A stretch of DNA of 64,000 nucleotides from Trichopria drosophilae (lineage: Eukaryota; Arthropoda; Insecta; Hymenoptera; Diapriidae): the NCBI GenBank assembly GCA_030407085.1, contig CM059584.1, forward strand, positions 63,193,501-63,257,500, written 5' to 3'. The notes under the pieces were generated by a model that did no database searches, was not told where the DNA came from, and was given only the letters and a program-made list of their open reading frames with translations. The translations under genes were made by a program, and so were the position numbers. Of this stretch, positions 53,575 to 64,000 are shown piece after piece. Numbering within the stretch: the first letter of the stretch is position 1; each line of letters begins with the position of its first letter.

Positions 53575-56506
53575 CTAACCGGAAAACGTCGACTCTTAGC
53601 ATCACCTAGCAAATCATGTCACCTGCAATCTACACTGGAATCGGTATCACTACTACCTCAAGAGAATGTCACTCAATCTACATCAGTGAATGTTAATTTG
53701 TTAAAATCTAAAAATCGACCAAACTCTGTAAGCGGAAACATAAATAGAAACCCATCATATTACGCGACTGGTTCATTTCCAAATTATCTTCGATTATGTC
53801 ACATCAACGCGCAATCGCTTAAAGCAAAGGGACGCATAGCCAATCTTAATACGTATTTTACTACACACCCATTCCATAGCATCTGCGTATCTGAATCATG
53901 GCTTACCTCCCAAACTTCAGACCACACGGTTGGTCTAAATTCTTTCAGAATCTGTCGCACTGATAGACCCCATAGGACTGGCGGAGGAGTTGCAATCTAT
54001 GTCCACGAATCATTAACTGCTCGCACCATTCTCTCCTCTTCATCAAATTCATCTAATAATAAAACGGAGTATATATTTATTGAGCTATCATTTCAGACCA
54101 CATCGCCCATTCCTCTCATAACGGCTTATCGACCACCAAACGCCCCACTATTTAGGGATCTAGAGGCGGATCTCGCCAGAATAATTCATCGATACTCGAA
54201 CGTCGTGCTCATGGGAGATCTAAACATCGATCTTAACAAAACCGACTATACGTCTTTCTACTTGCGTTCTTTCGCTTCCACACATAACTTATCGATCATT
54301 CCATTTTCGTCAACTCACGCCACAGGTACCTCATCCACTTGGATCGACCACTGCCTTGTAAGTGACATTACTAAGGTGCGCTCTTATAGTCAATCGATAG
54401 GACCCACTACATCTAATCATGACCTAATAGCCATCGAGCTTGATTTAAAAGTTCCATCTCCACTGCCACGTCCCTTTACCTGCCGAAATCTTAGAAATTT
54501 TTCGCCTGTCTCCTACTGTGAAGATCTTCAGAAAGAAGAATGGGACGTCTACAACGCTTTGAAGACAGTTGATGATAAGCAGGTTTCTCTAACACGAGCC
54601 CTCTCGAATCTATATGACATCCATGCTCCATTAGTAAACATTACCCCTACGAAACATCACAATCCATGGATGACCAGTGAAATAAGGTCCCTGTGCTAGG
54701 CGGTTAGAACCTCTAACATCATCTAAAGAGATATGGACAGAACTAAGAAAACAAGGATTAGTGAAACCTAAAAAACCTTCACCTCCATTAATTTGCTCTC
54801 ATGACGATCTCAACAAATATTTCTGCAGCATCTCAAACGTCACCGTTACCCAATCGACTGCCCCTCGTGTACTAGATCATCTGAGCTTCCCTGATTCACC
54901 GGACATGTTTCAATTCAGCACGATAAGCATGGAAAGTCTGACAAATGCTCTAAAGTCAATTGCTTCTAAGTCGGCTGGATCTGATGGCATTGACTGCATT
55001 TCGGCCGCATGGCCAGTGATCTGTCAACCAATTCTTGACCTATTCAATGACAGTCTAGGGTCGGGAGTATTTCCACAAGGCTGGAAATACTCTCTCATTA
55101 GGCCAGTAAATAAAATACCATCCCCGCTAGCACCATCTGACTACCGTCCTATTGCCATACTTTGCTACATAGCAAAAATTCTCGAGAGGATTGTTCATAA
55201 CCAGCTGTCACATTACCTTAAAGTGAACGATCTTCTAGACCCAATGCAATCAGGATTTCGCAAAGGCTGTAGCACACAGCCTGCCTTATTATCTATCGTG
55301 GACTACGCTCGTAGAGGTATCGAACATGGCATGATCACCATTCTCCTCTTATTTGATTTTTCAAAAGCATTTGATACGGTTGACATCCACACCCTTCTCC
55401 AGAAACTTATGAACCTAAACATCTCACCCTTAACATTAAAATGGTTCAACTCCTATTTAACAAACCGCAAGCAGGCAGTAGTTGGAGCGGATGGCGAGCT
55501 CTCGGAGTGGGTTGAAGTATTAGCAGGAGTACCTCAAGGCTCCATTCTGGGACCCTTACTCTTCTCAATACTCATCAACGACCTCTCCACAGTTCTTGCT
55601 CACTCCTCCCATATGCTATACGCTGATGATTTACAGCTAATGATTCAATGTAAAGTACCAGATATTGACATAGCTATTACCAACCTTAACACCGACGCTG
55701 CGTCGATATCAGACTACGCCAAAACAAATAAACTGTCACTGAATGTCGCCAAAACGAAGACAATAATTCTTGGTTCACCGCATAACTTGCGTGTCATCCC
55801 TAAAATTGGACAGCTTAACATAAACATAAATGGAGAGCCTGTACAAATTATGAATGAAGTCACAACCCTGGGATTTAGACTTGACTCGTCCCTAACGTGG
55901 AACGCACAAATTAACCTAATTTCAAAACAAGTAAACTTTGCACTTCACGGCTTAAAATACAACAAAAATGCCCTCTCGACCAGCCTCAGGCAGAAACTAG
56001 TCGTCTCTTTGATTTTTCCGCATCTTGACTACTGCTCTACACTTCTGAGTGACATCTCCCAATCGCGTCGTGACAGATGCCAGAGACCACTTAATCAATG
56101 CGTGCGTTTTATTTTCAATCTGAAATATGACTGTAATGTGTCGCCGTATCGTCGTAAGCTCAACTGGCTTCCAATAAAGTACAGACATCTGTACTTTATA
56201 GGTAGTCTTACGTTTAACATTCTGACGTACAACGAGCTATATTATCTGTTAGAGCTTTTCACCCGTCGGTCCGCGTCAACAAATCGTCCCACCAGAAGTG
56301 CTGCAGGTGACCTATTAGTTCAGATGGCTAAGAGTAGGCCATATTTCCACTCGTTCACTTGCACTGCTGCGAGACTTTGGAACTCACTCCCTGAGCACAT
56401 AAAAAAATCACCAACCTCATCTACATTCAAGTTATCTTTCTACACCTACCTCCTCTCATTCGATCTATCTAACCCTAATACATCACTACTCCATATTCAA
56501 TCATGA
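53575..56506 (+). pseudogene. LINE ORF2: endonuclease and reverse transcriptase
   Basis: The endonuclease part (first Met 53686, ending TAG 54697-54699) carries HINAQSL with Asn41, SESWL with Glu70, GDLN with Asp178 and Asn180, WIDHCLV with Asp221, and SNHDLIAIEL where SDH is expected. Between MTSEIRSL and SSKEIWTELRKQGLV, around 54700-54730, the coding jumps frames and is shorter than relatives, so a deletion is likely. RT (frame of 54761-56506, 581 aa from its first Met) has SAGSDGID near 71, LLLFDFSKAFDTVD with Asp199, GVPQGSILGPLLF at 257-268 and YADD at 287-290, then the thumb and the C-terminal SLPEHIK. The RT frame is intact over more than 1.7 kb, pointing to a fairly young copy. Confidence 0.9.
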
Positions 56507-56791
56507 TTAGCTATTCTATCCATTATTATTTACCATCACTATCATTACATACTACTATGCGTCTATTTTGATAATATAAACTATCAGTCGGATCCTTCCT
56601 ATTTATGTATTTATCATTATCTTATATCTTCATTCACAGTCCAAATCCTGCCCTTCGCTCGCGCTCACTCGTTAGTTGTAATATAGTTGTAGCAAAATAT
56701 ATTGTAAATTTATTCTGTACAAAGATTTTCTTTTTAGCCATAAGGTAACGCGACCTTCGCAACCACGGCTTATAAACAAACAAACAAACAA

Positions 56792-57796
56792 TTGCAATTT
56801 TTATTTGTTACTCCACGATAAGTGGCAACCGAGTTACGAACATCTGAACATTTTCGGTTTATTTTTAAATCTAAAATTTTCAAAAATTATTATTCGTTAC
56901 CAAGTTATTTAAAAAATCTGAAAAAAATTGACAATATTTATTTCACTGACATGTATCTGTAAAAAACCACGAACAAAATCAATGGTCGAATTCAAAGGTG
57001 GCTGAGTTGACGTGGGGTGACCCATGATGACAATGACCTATGGGTATAACTCTGGAATTTTTACATTTTAACTTTCTCTTTGAACTTTAAAACTTACGTA
57101 AAAATGTGGAAAATCACTTTCAAAGCTCAGTAGTGTCAGTGAATCTCATGTGTTTTTATTCAATTTTTCACCTCTTAATCCTTTTACCTTGAAAATCCGC
57201 CTTTATGCGCACTTACTAATTGTCCAACATATTATAAAGGTTAAGAATAACCGTTTTCTGATGTAAAAAGTGTTCAAATTATCGATAAATTAGTAAAATG
57301 ATGTTTCTTTTCAGATACTAAACACTTAGAATGCTGGTTCTATTGGTTCAATAATCCAGCAACACTACTTTAATAATTTTCTTTGAACAATCTTATTGAA
57401 TCTTCGTGTAGCATACTCGTGAATATGTGTATTTTCACTTATGCCTCCACGATTTTTGATATTGGCCTCGGTGTCTAAATAACGAGTCCGAAGATGGCGG
57501 CCAGAGTTGGCGGCCGAAGGCGCGGCATAGAAATTGTTATTTATCTGCGCTAATAATTGCGGGGCAACTATCAATTTTTTTCTGGAGGCTTCTTGGGATG
57601 TCTAGAAAAGGTTCAAAATGTTTACAATTCATGACGCGGCCATTTTGAAATTCTAAAATTCGAAAAAACACCAATTTTGAACAAAATTCCTAATTCTCGT
57701 TAAAGGAAATCGCTAATCGTCTCCAATTTTTTCTGGTGACTTCTTGGCATCCCAAATGAGAATAAAGCAGAGAATAATAAAAAAATATTTCATAAA
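56792..57796. other. AT-rich stretch
   Basis: Short GC-rich phrase GATGGCGGCCAGAG at 57493. No gene recognised; no repeat partner found in the window. Confidence 0.5.
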
Positions 57797-58196
57797 CATA
57801 AAAAGAGCAAATCTCTTCGTATGTATTGTGCATTTTTTTGTTGTTAATTCCTTTTTGTCAAGACCGAATTTTTTTATTGTGTTAAAAGTTAAGTGCAAAT
57901 AATGTATTGCATAAATATAAGTCTTAGTAGTAGAGAATAATGTCGTTAAAACAATATTATCTTATTAATTAAAGTTCCATTTCGTGGTTACATTCACAGT
58001 ATGCACATTTCACATGTGTAACTTTTCTAGTCTACATTTCCGAATTTATTTTCGGCGTTTTGCAGTGACAGGTAATAATTTCCAAATATTCTGCTCTCCA
58101 TCTTCGTTATGAATGTATGAAATAAAGAAGACAAAAATGGGGTTTAGGATGAACATATTCCAATTTCATTTTTGGCGAGAAAGTATAAAATTATGT

Positions 58197-58440
58197 AATG
58201 GTCATGCATGCGTACAACTTACTTCAGTTGTGAACGGAAACAAGTAAGCGTGAAGCTACATCTTTCACAGTCGCATGTTGAAGGTAGTTCATCTAATTTT
58301 TCGATTTCGTACAAAATCTGTAGATCATCCTGTGGATTGTCTATTTCTGAATCTCTTTTTAATTGTTCTGCAGGAAACGTTGCACGAATTTCTTGTATAT
58401 GCCTTCTTTTAGTGCTCTCCGATGCTTCATCATAGAAAAC
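58197..58440 (-). pseudogene. Small coding remnant reading outward in the left arm
   Basis: Minus strand, one frame: YDEASESTKRRHIQEIRA, then ATFPAEQLKRDSEIDN, then LPSTCDCERCSFTLTC and a stop near 58197. The start (YDEASESTKRRH) resembles N-terminal regions of several insect DNA transposases, including the GRP.xYDxxSxxTKRRR stretch of the Transib relic. The last 40 codons fall inside the inverted arm, so a second copy reads outward at the right arm near 62080-62160. The product and family are not known. Confidence 0.5.
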
Positions 58441-59284
58441 TCTCTGTTACGGTACACGATTTGGAGGTGTACGACATGGTACTTACTACCGTTTCATTTG
58501 TATGTGCTTCATTGGTTCTAAATGTGATTTTAAAGTCATTGTTTATAAATTGTTGGTGCTTCTTTATAAATCGTGCTCTTATATTGGACACAGATTTCCG
58601 CTTGCCTGAATATGCCGACAGAAAGTTGATTCTAATTTTCTCTCGTATTTGCACAAGTTTATTCTCATCATGATTATCAAATTTTATAATATTTTCTATG
58701 ATTACTTCAAACTATTCCTTTCTTACATCTTCTCAGTTCCGTAACTATGAAAACAAAGTATTTTGCGATATAGTAAAACTACACATTTTGATAGCAGAAT
58801 CTAATATCAATATAAATAAATTCATATGATATACGTTGTACTTTTGTTACTCAATGTTCGCCTATTATACCAAATCGAGATGTACTTCTGTATCCAGATT
58901 GAAGCTATGCACATGATTCGACGAAAGCACCTAGCGGCAACGTCTTAAGTTACTTCACGTACCGTCAACTTAAAAAGTTCAGTACGTTCGAATCGTCTGT
59001 CACATGTTTAATAGACGCACGTAAAGCCTATCTGTGTAAATGGTTATGAAACATGAAACGCAAGATATATTGTTTGATATAGCATTTTATTCGGAATATC
59101 TTCGAGTACAATATACTATATTTTTTTAAAAATTGTAAGATAACTTATTATACAATTAAGGCCTCTTTCTAGGTCTTTTCGGCATATTTTCAAGAATTTT
59201 TTTCAGTAGTAAAATGCAATTAATTTAATCAAATTTTTTACACATTATTTGTCATTTATTGAAAATTATATAAAAAATTGTTTT
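58441..59284. other. AT-rich interior of the long-inverted-repeat element
   Basis: A minus-strand open frame at 58654-58430 (KRKSVSNIRARFIKKHQQFI) might continue the small coding remnant upstream. Otherwise nothing recognised. Confidence 0.4.
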
Positions 59285-59972
59285 GTGACGAAACCCGTCA
59301 CAGATCGACACGCTGACCGAACCCCGCGCCATCATGAGGCCGGGCGTAACCCCGCCACGAAGTCCGCCCCTCCCGGAGGAGGAACGGGTTTTTTTTAACG
59401 GAGCGCGCCTCCACTCGTCCTCCCCCACTGGTCGTGCCGCAGTGCGCCTCGAGAGTTCCCGAGTAACGGGCCTCGGCCGCCGCCGCCGACCTCTCTCTAT
59501 CCCTCCCTATCGCTCTCTCTCACAATGGCGACAGCTAGCCCGAGACGATACGGGGACGCACGAAGCACTTTTCAGCGCTCCGTGTCGTCCCCTCCCACCA
59601 CGAAGACCCCGAGGACGGTGCTCGTCATCACCCCGACGAGTACGTCCCCCGGATAGGAGCCCCGGACGAACCCCTCTCTCGCGCCGGTCGATCGAGCGCG
59701 CAAGCGCCGGCTCGACGACGGGACCGCCGCAGAAGAGACGAGAGAAGACGACAGTATCTGTGAGACGCTAGCCGAAGAGACTACGCTTGTGCGCGCCGCG
59801 CGGAAAAGAAAAGTATTGTCGAGAAACCCAAAAGGCCCATCAGCGAAGATCAAGGACCCAAGGATCAATCCCAAGGTGCGAGATCTAGAGAGGGAAGAGT
59901 TAGAACCAAGGTCGGCCCTCCGGGATCCAGTCAACCACTTCGTCCCCCAGGAAGGATCGCCAACGCATCCGT
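59285..59972 (+). other. GC-rich exon-like block with splice donor
   Basis: A sharply GC-rich island inside AT-rich DNA. It opens with the hairpin TGTGACGAAACCCGTCACA. A plus-strand frame begins ATGGCGACAGCTAGCCCGAG at 59525 and encodes a Lys/Arg-, Pro- and Glu-rich protein (KRKVLSRNPKGPSAKIKD, REELEPRSALRDPVNHF), interrupted by one TAG at about 59655, and ends at a good donor, CATCC|GTAAGTAG, at about 59971. It may be the 5' part (leader plus Gag/ORF1-like N-terminus) of a retroelement, or an exon. No family recognised. Confidence 0.4.
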
Positions 59973-60129
59973 AAGTAGACTGTTTTTTATTAATACCCCA
60001 TAGACCCCTCGCGAATGAATCGTGTGTCGTTCCCGGTCATTTCCGAAAGAGGTTCCGCCGTCGCGAGATTTGGACCCGCGCCCCCGTTCTTCCTTTTTTT
60101 TTTGTGCTGTGCCCGCGAGTAACGATATT

Positions 60130-61380
60130 CTACCTTGTCCTTTGCAATGCAGCACAATAGCTCGCAATTTCGACGATTTTTTTACCGGCGAACATGTTTT
60201 TAGGCACTAAGTGCCAAGCGCACGAGTTGAAAGCCTCGTTTGAATGTTGCGCATTAGCTCCGATACATCGTTCTAATAAATCCTCCGTTGTAAGATCTTC
60301 ATAAACTCTTTTTAGTAGAGGTTGAATCTGGTTTTCGAATTCTGGTGAAATTATCGTGATTAGGTTTTTCGTAAAACGTTGCCCATATGGCTCTTCTCAT
60401 TTCTTCTACGGAATCCGAATGTCTTCGCACGGCAATTTTTTCATGATATTATTGGTAAATACAGCGATCTTCACTATTGGCTTTTCAATTGATTTTCTCG
60501 TCGCACGTTTTCTTTTCGTTAACGCTGTTGCTTTCGATGTTGAACTGTTTTCTACGTTGCTTCATTAGTCCAAAATTTTCTTCGTCTTCTTCATTCGTGT
60601 TAATTCAGTTTTTATGTCTTTAGCTCGTTTATACTTGCGTTTTTTTACGTGAAAAACGCATTCTTTTTTTTACAATAACATCTTCACCGTAAGGAATAAT
60701 ATCTTGTAGCTGTTTAAAAGTTTTTGTATCGCCATCGCCTGCATACTTTTCATAGTAAACGTTATGCAGACTCTTCGATCTTTTGAACATTTCAATGACA
60801 GAATTAACTGACATTAATCCAGCACTGCCTTCACGATTAATATCACAGGTTGATTGGTGCTTTTCGTACCATACATTGAATTCGATATGATCCTTATTAC
60901 CAGTCCACCTCGAACACTTTTTGCACACAGTCGATTTCACAAGGTCGAGAACTTTTTCGGAATATTTTCCAATTAAAGTGGCTAAACCAAAATTCCCTTC
61001 GAGCCGACGAGCCATCGCCAGAAACTGTGAGATGATTTTTGACGTTGCCAGCATTTTTATTTTTCTGTCGCTCTTCCTCGACTGCTTTTCGAAATACAAT
61101 GTTTACAACAGCCTTCGCTGCTATCCAAATGTGTTCAACTAAATGGTAATAAGAACTTCGACTAAATCCTTGGCTCAAATCCATCAGTCCACAAAAATTG
61201 CATATTCCTTGAAATCCAACGCCGATCATACGCATTGCAAACACGATTCGACGATTAATTTCGAACGATGAGGCATTTCGTGGAGCCTTTTTCCGCACGT
61301 TTCGAAAACCGAGTATGGCTCTTACATTTCTTACACATAAGAATGCCTTGTAATGTAACAAACAATGCGAAATTCACTAT
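60130..61380 (-). pseudogene. Mutator-like transposase relic (catalytic part)
   Basis: The minus-strand reading matches the Mutator-like transposase domain (Pfam family of that name) of insects. 61361-60897 contains INRRIVFAMRMIGVGFQGI, NFCGLMDLSQGFSRSSYYHL and LTVSGDGSS with the first Asp. 61099-60629, another frame, contains FGLATLIGKYSEKVLDLV, CKKCSRW, EGSAGLMSVNSVIEMFKRS and YAGDGDTKTF with the second acidic cluster, then DIIPYGEDVIVKKRMRF. A third part at 60330-60170 carries the C-terminal LLERCIGANAQHSNEAFNSC. 60340-60620 between them is decayed or partly replaced. Stops and frameshifts make it inactive. Related to 44719-45215. Confidence 0.8.
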
Positions 61381-62037
61381 GTGATAATGCAAACTAGGAT
61401 CATCGTTCACTTCAAAATCCGGATTATTTTTTGTTATTTTACGAGCCGATGCACTTGTCTCAATTGCATTTCTTTCACTTGTGTGTTTATTACCATGAAA
61501 ATGTCTTTTTTTTGACGTTATGGTCTACTACTCGCGGTGCTTTTTCCATCCATCGTTATGTATATATATACACACGACAACAATATTTTTCATGAAAATT
61601 AACGTTCGGCTAGTCTCACACGATACCGACAATACGGAAAAATCAAGCCTGACCTGAGAAACCGGCGGGAAAGCGAAGCGTACCGTTACAGTGGATGTAC
61701 CTGGAAATGACATCTGTGCGCTCAAATAAGTACTGCTTAGAAACGCCTGTAGGACTTCTTCTCGGTCGATAATCGATTTCTAACTATTTGTACACTAATT
61801 CAACATACCGAAAATGATGTTTTTGGAAAATCGAAAAGTTTGAAAAAAAATACACCCAGAAAGAGGCAAAATAACAGTTTAACAAAACTGTCTGGTTCGA
61901 AACGTGTTTGCGCATTTGCTGCATACTGCCCTGCTAAATGCTTGAAGTTTGGACTCTAATATCTAGACAGTTAGCACCACTTCCTACCCAAAACACAATT
62001 TCGTTGTATCCGTTCAACTACATTATACTTCATATAG
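61381..62037. other. Noncoding interior of the long-inverted-repeat element
   Basis: The 5' leader of the transposase would be here. A short AT microsatellite (TATATATATA) lies at 61560. No gene recognised. Confidence 0.4.
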
Positions 62038-62077
62038 AGAAATTTTGTATGAAATCGAGAAATTTTGTATGAAATCG
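62038..62077. repeat. 20-bp tandem duplication at the inner edge of the right arm
   Basis: GAGAAATTTTGTATGAAATC occurs twice in succession immediately inside the right inverted arm. Confidence 0.9.
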
Positions 62078-62622
62078 AAAAATTAGATGAACTACCTTCA
62101 ACATGCTACTGTGAAAGATGTAGCTTCACGCTTACTTGTTTCCGTTCACAACTGAAGTAAGTTGTACGCATGCATGACCATTACATGATCATTCCCTGCA
62201 TATAAACATGTGAAAATTTTATATTTTCTCGCCAAAAATGAAATTGGAATATGTTCATCCTAAACCCCACTTTTGTCTTCTTTATTTAATACGTTCATAA
62301 CAAAGATGGAGAGCAGAATATTTGGAAATTATTACCTGTCACTGCAATATAGACATACGTCGAAAATAAATTCGGAAATGTAGACTAGAAAAGTTACACA
62401 TGTGAAATGTGCATACTGTGAATGTAGCCACGAAATGGAACTTTAATTAATAAGATAATATTGTTTTAACGACATTATTCTCTACTACTAAGACTTATAT
62501 TTATGCAATACATTATTTGCACAATAAAAAAATTTAACACAATAAAAAAATTCGGTCTTGACAAAAAGGATTCAACAACAAAATGCACATTACGCACCAA
62601 GAGATATTTTCTCTTTTTATGT

Positions 62623-63329
62623 AGGGGAGAGGTGCCCCATACCGACCCGGAATAGGTAACGGTTATTACTATGCTAAAAATTAATTTTGTGCTAATTTCC
62701 AAATTGACTCCTGTCGAGGGAACACTTTTTATGTTTTCTAGCAAGCGGTGTGAGTTTTGTGGGCCATTAAACAAAGATACAGAAGACAAGAGAAAGTCTA
62801 GTTTTTCGACACGCCGAAAATCATGGTCCCAAACCGGCCTTTACATGATCCGTGCCCGACCCCCTATTTTTTTGCAATAAATCGTGAAAAATGTAAAATT
62901 TAAGAAATGATAATTCCGGGATCATGTATCATTCCACCTGTACATTTAATGCATACAATCACATATAATACATGACATTTTTAAGGAATGAAATTTTTAT
63001 TTTTAACTTTATTAATGTACATTTTAATAATATTTTATGAACGTATTCGTAGAAACAAAGAATGAATCGCTGTAGAGTAAATGTACCAATTACTTCGGGT
63101 ATCCCAATTACTGCTGTTCCTATTACTGAGGTCATAATTTCATAAGAAATACATGCATCCACACTAATACGTCCACTGCAGCATTAGGTTATTACACCCG
63201 CAATAATTGAGCGGCCCAATTCTATGACTCTCTCGACTCTCGAACGGCCGGTAAAGTTTTGTTCAACGAAAAAAAAAAACTTTCAATTTTTAAAAGTAGA
63301 TATTTCGATTTTAAAAAAATACAGGAATG
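62623..63329. other. AT-rich stretch
   Basis: No gene recognised. GGTGCCCCATACCGACCC at 62632 is a local GC-rich phrase without a partner. Confidence 0.45.
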
Positions 63330-63590
63330 CCGTATGCAGATCGACTTAGATGGTCGAGGATGTAGGAAACTGCAGAAAACCCACATCAAGTGTAGCAGCG
63401 GTCATGAGTCGATTCCCGCCTTGTAAACAACGCATCGAAATGTAAACAAACAACGTGGCCCGTCTTACGTATATTGCGAACTGCTGCTTCAATACAATTT
63501 CAAAGAGCTGCTTTCCCGAACAGGGAACGAACTCACGACCTTCGACTTCGTAGCCCAGTACGCGACCGCCTGCGCTACGAAGCTGATCAG
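63330..63590 (-). repeat. tRNA-derived SINE, copy 2
   Basis: Minus-strand head from 63585: GCTTCGTAGCGCAGGCGG (A box), CTGGGCTACGAAG anticodon region, GAGTTCGTTCCC (B box). The body has GAAGCAGCAGTTCGCAATA, GTTGTTTGTTTACATTTCG and ATGACCGCTGCTACACTTGA, in the same order as copy 1 at 43550-43786. Diverged from copy 1 by many substitutions. Confidence 0.8.
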
Positions 63591-64000
63591 TATTTGTTGT
63601 TCCATGCCCTTGGAAAACTGCGTCAACCTTCACTCCTAATTCTTTAAAAATTATTGTAAGATTATTGTAACTGTGTTGTCTGTTGAAGTAACAAAAATTG
63701 ATGTGTACCAAAAAATTACAATACATGAAGAAAACAATTTAAAGCATGTTTAGCATACAATAACATATTAAGGACCTGTAAATAACATCTCTCTTTATTT
63801 CTTGGAGTGAAAATTGAGCCAATATATCCAGCATCGACAATCAATAAAATCGAAATCTCATTCTATATAGCACACAATAAAAAACGTTGCTCCTGAATGA
63901 GTTTTTAAACAGTGAAACATTCATTCTTAACGACGGAGAGATTCAATTTTAATTCAATGTAACTTAATTTAGCGCTTTTTAGTATACAATAACACTGCAT
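63591..64000. other. AT-rich stretch to the window edge
   Basis: No gene or repeat recognised. Confidence 0.45.

Larger units (their letters stand above)
52330..56790 (+). mobile_element. CR1/L2-type non-LTR retrotransposon, near full length
   Basis: The plus-strand order is zinc-finger/coiled-coil ORF1, APE endonuclease, reverse transcriptase, then a 3' UTR ending in AAACAAACAAACAAACAA at about 56774-56791. The ends NAQSLKAKGR, LNWLPIKYR and the YADD RT place it in the CR1/L2 group of the Jockey superfamily (Kiri or L2 type likely). Defects: frameshift at about 53018, an in-frame TGA between ORF1 and ORF2, a frame-changing deletion at about 54700, and a D-to-N change at an endonuclease catalytic position. 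The 5' limit is approximate. Confidence 0.88.
57797..62622. mobile_element. Long-inverted-repeat element holding a Mutator-like relic
   Basis: About 500-bp arms, 57797-58315 and 62060-62622, are inverted copies (for example ATTTCGTGGTTACATTCACA on the left, with its complement on the right; GTAATGGTCATGCATGCGTA on the left). Outer boundaries lie near ACATAAAAAGAG at 57797 and its complement ending about 62622; no convincing target-site duplication was seen. Between the arms, on the minus strand, lies a Mutator-like transposase relic, and a GC-rich foreign block (59285-59972). Some Mutator-like elements have long terminal inverted repeats, which fits. Alternatively the arms are two inverted copies of another element that flank the relic by chance. 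Confidence 0.65.

Noticed and set aside
59334..59771. 145-codon Arg/Pro/Ser-rich plus-strand frame
   Set aside because: Composition is that of GC-rich noncoding DNA; the alternative frame starting at 59525 and leading to the splice donor is more plausible.

Overview
The window looks like arthropod, most likely insect, nuclear DNA. It is AT-rich and intron-bearing, with no bacterial gene order. Nearly everything recognisable is a transposable element or a repeat. The mix (R1-clade, R4/Dong-like and CR1/L2-like non-LTR elements; BEL/Pao and Ty3/gypsy elements; DD41D mariner, Transib, Mutator-like and hAT elements; tRNA-derived SINEs) fits an insect; Hymenoptera is a guess, not a demonstration. 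Only one stretch looks like an ordinary host gene: the two last coding exons of an RGG-rich protein near 10.0-10.7 kb on the minus strand. Its upstream exons are not visible, so the rest of the window to the right may be a huge repeat-filled intron or intergenic DNA.

Layout. 1-1852: a 92-bp satellite. 1853-6300: a minus-strand R1-clade retrotransposon whose poly(A) tail abuts the satellite; its 5' end abuts the poly(A)-like end of another retroelement remnant (6300-6740). 10.0-10.7 kb: the RGG gene. 13.1-14.9 kb: a deleted Ty3/gypsy element. 15.6-22.6 kb: MITEs, R4/Dong-like fragments, a tRNA-like composite repeat and a TA-flanked element. 24.5-28.2 kb: two copies of a 650-bp repeat flanking a small MITE and a dead DD41D mariner. 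31.3-34.3 kb and 35.3-40.5 kb: two BEL/Pao elements in opposite orientation, the second complete with LTRs and a 5-bp target-site duplication, but coding-defective. 41.0-46 kb: SINE, Mutator-like fragment, hAT MITE. 46.2-50.9 kb: a large inverted duplication built from a Transib (RAG1-family) element, with all three catalytic acidic residues still readable in one arm. 52.3-56.8 kb: a nearly full-length CR1/L2-type LINE. 57.8-62.6 kb: long inverted repeats enclosing a Mutator-like transposase relic. 63.3-63.6 kb: a second SINE copy.

How the parts relate. There is no pathway here; the relations are those of nested and decayed mobile DNA. All coding modules of the elements carry nonsense codons, frameshifts or deletions. 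The most notable objects are the Transib relic with its inverted twin, the Mutator-like relic inside roughly 500-bp inverted arms, the tRNA-Arg(ACG)-like SINE pair, and a dispersed minisatellite family present at three loci. All identifications are by reading translated motifs by eye; no database search was run.
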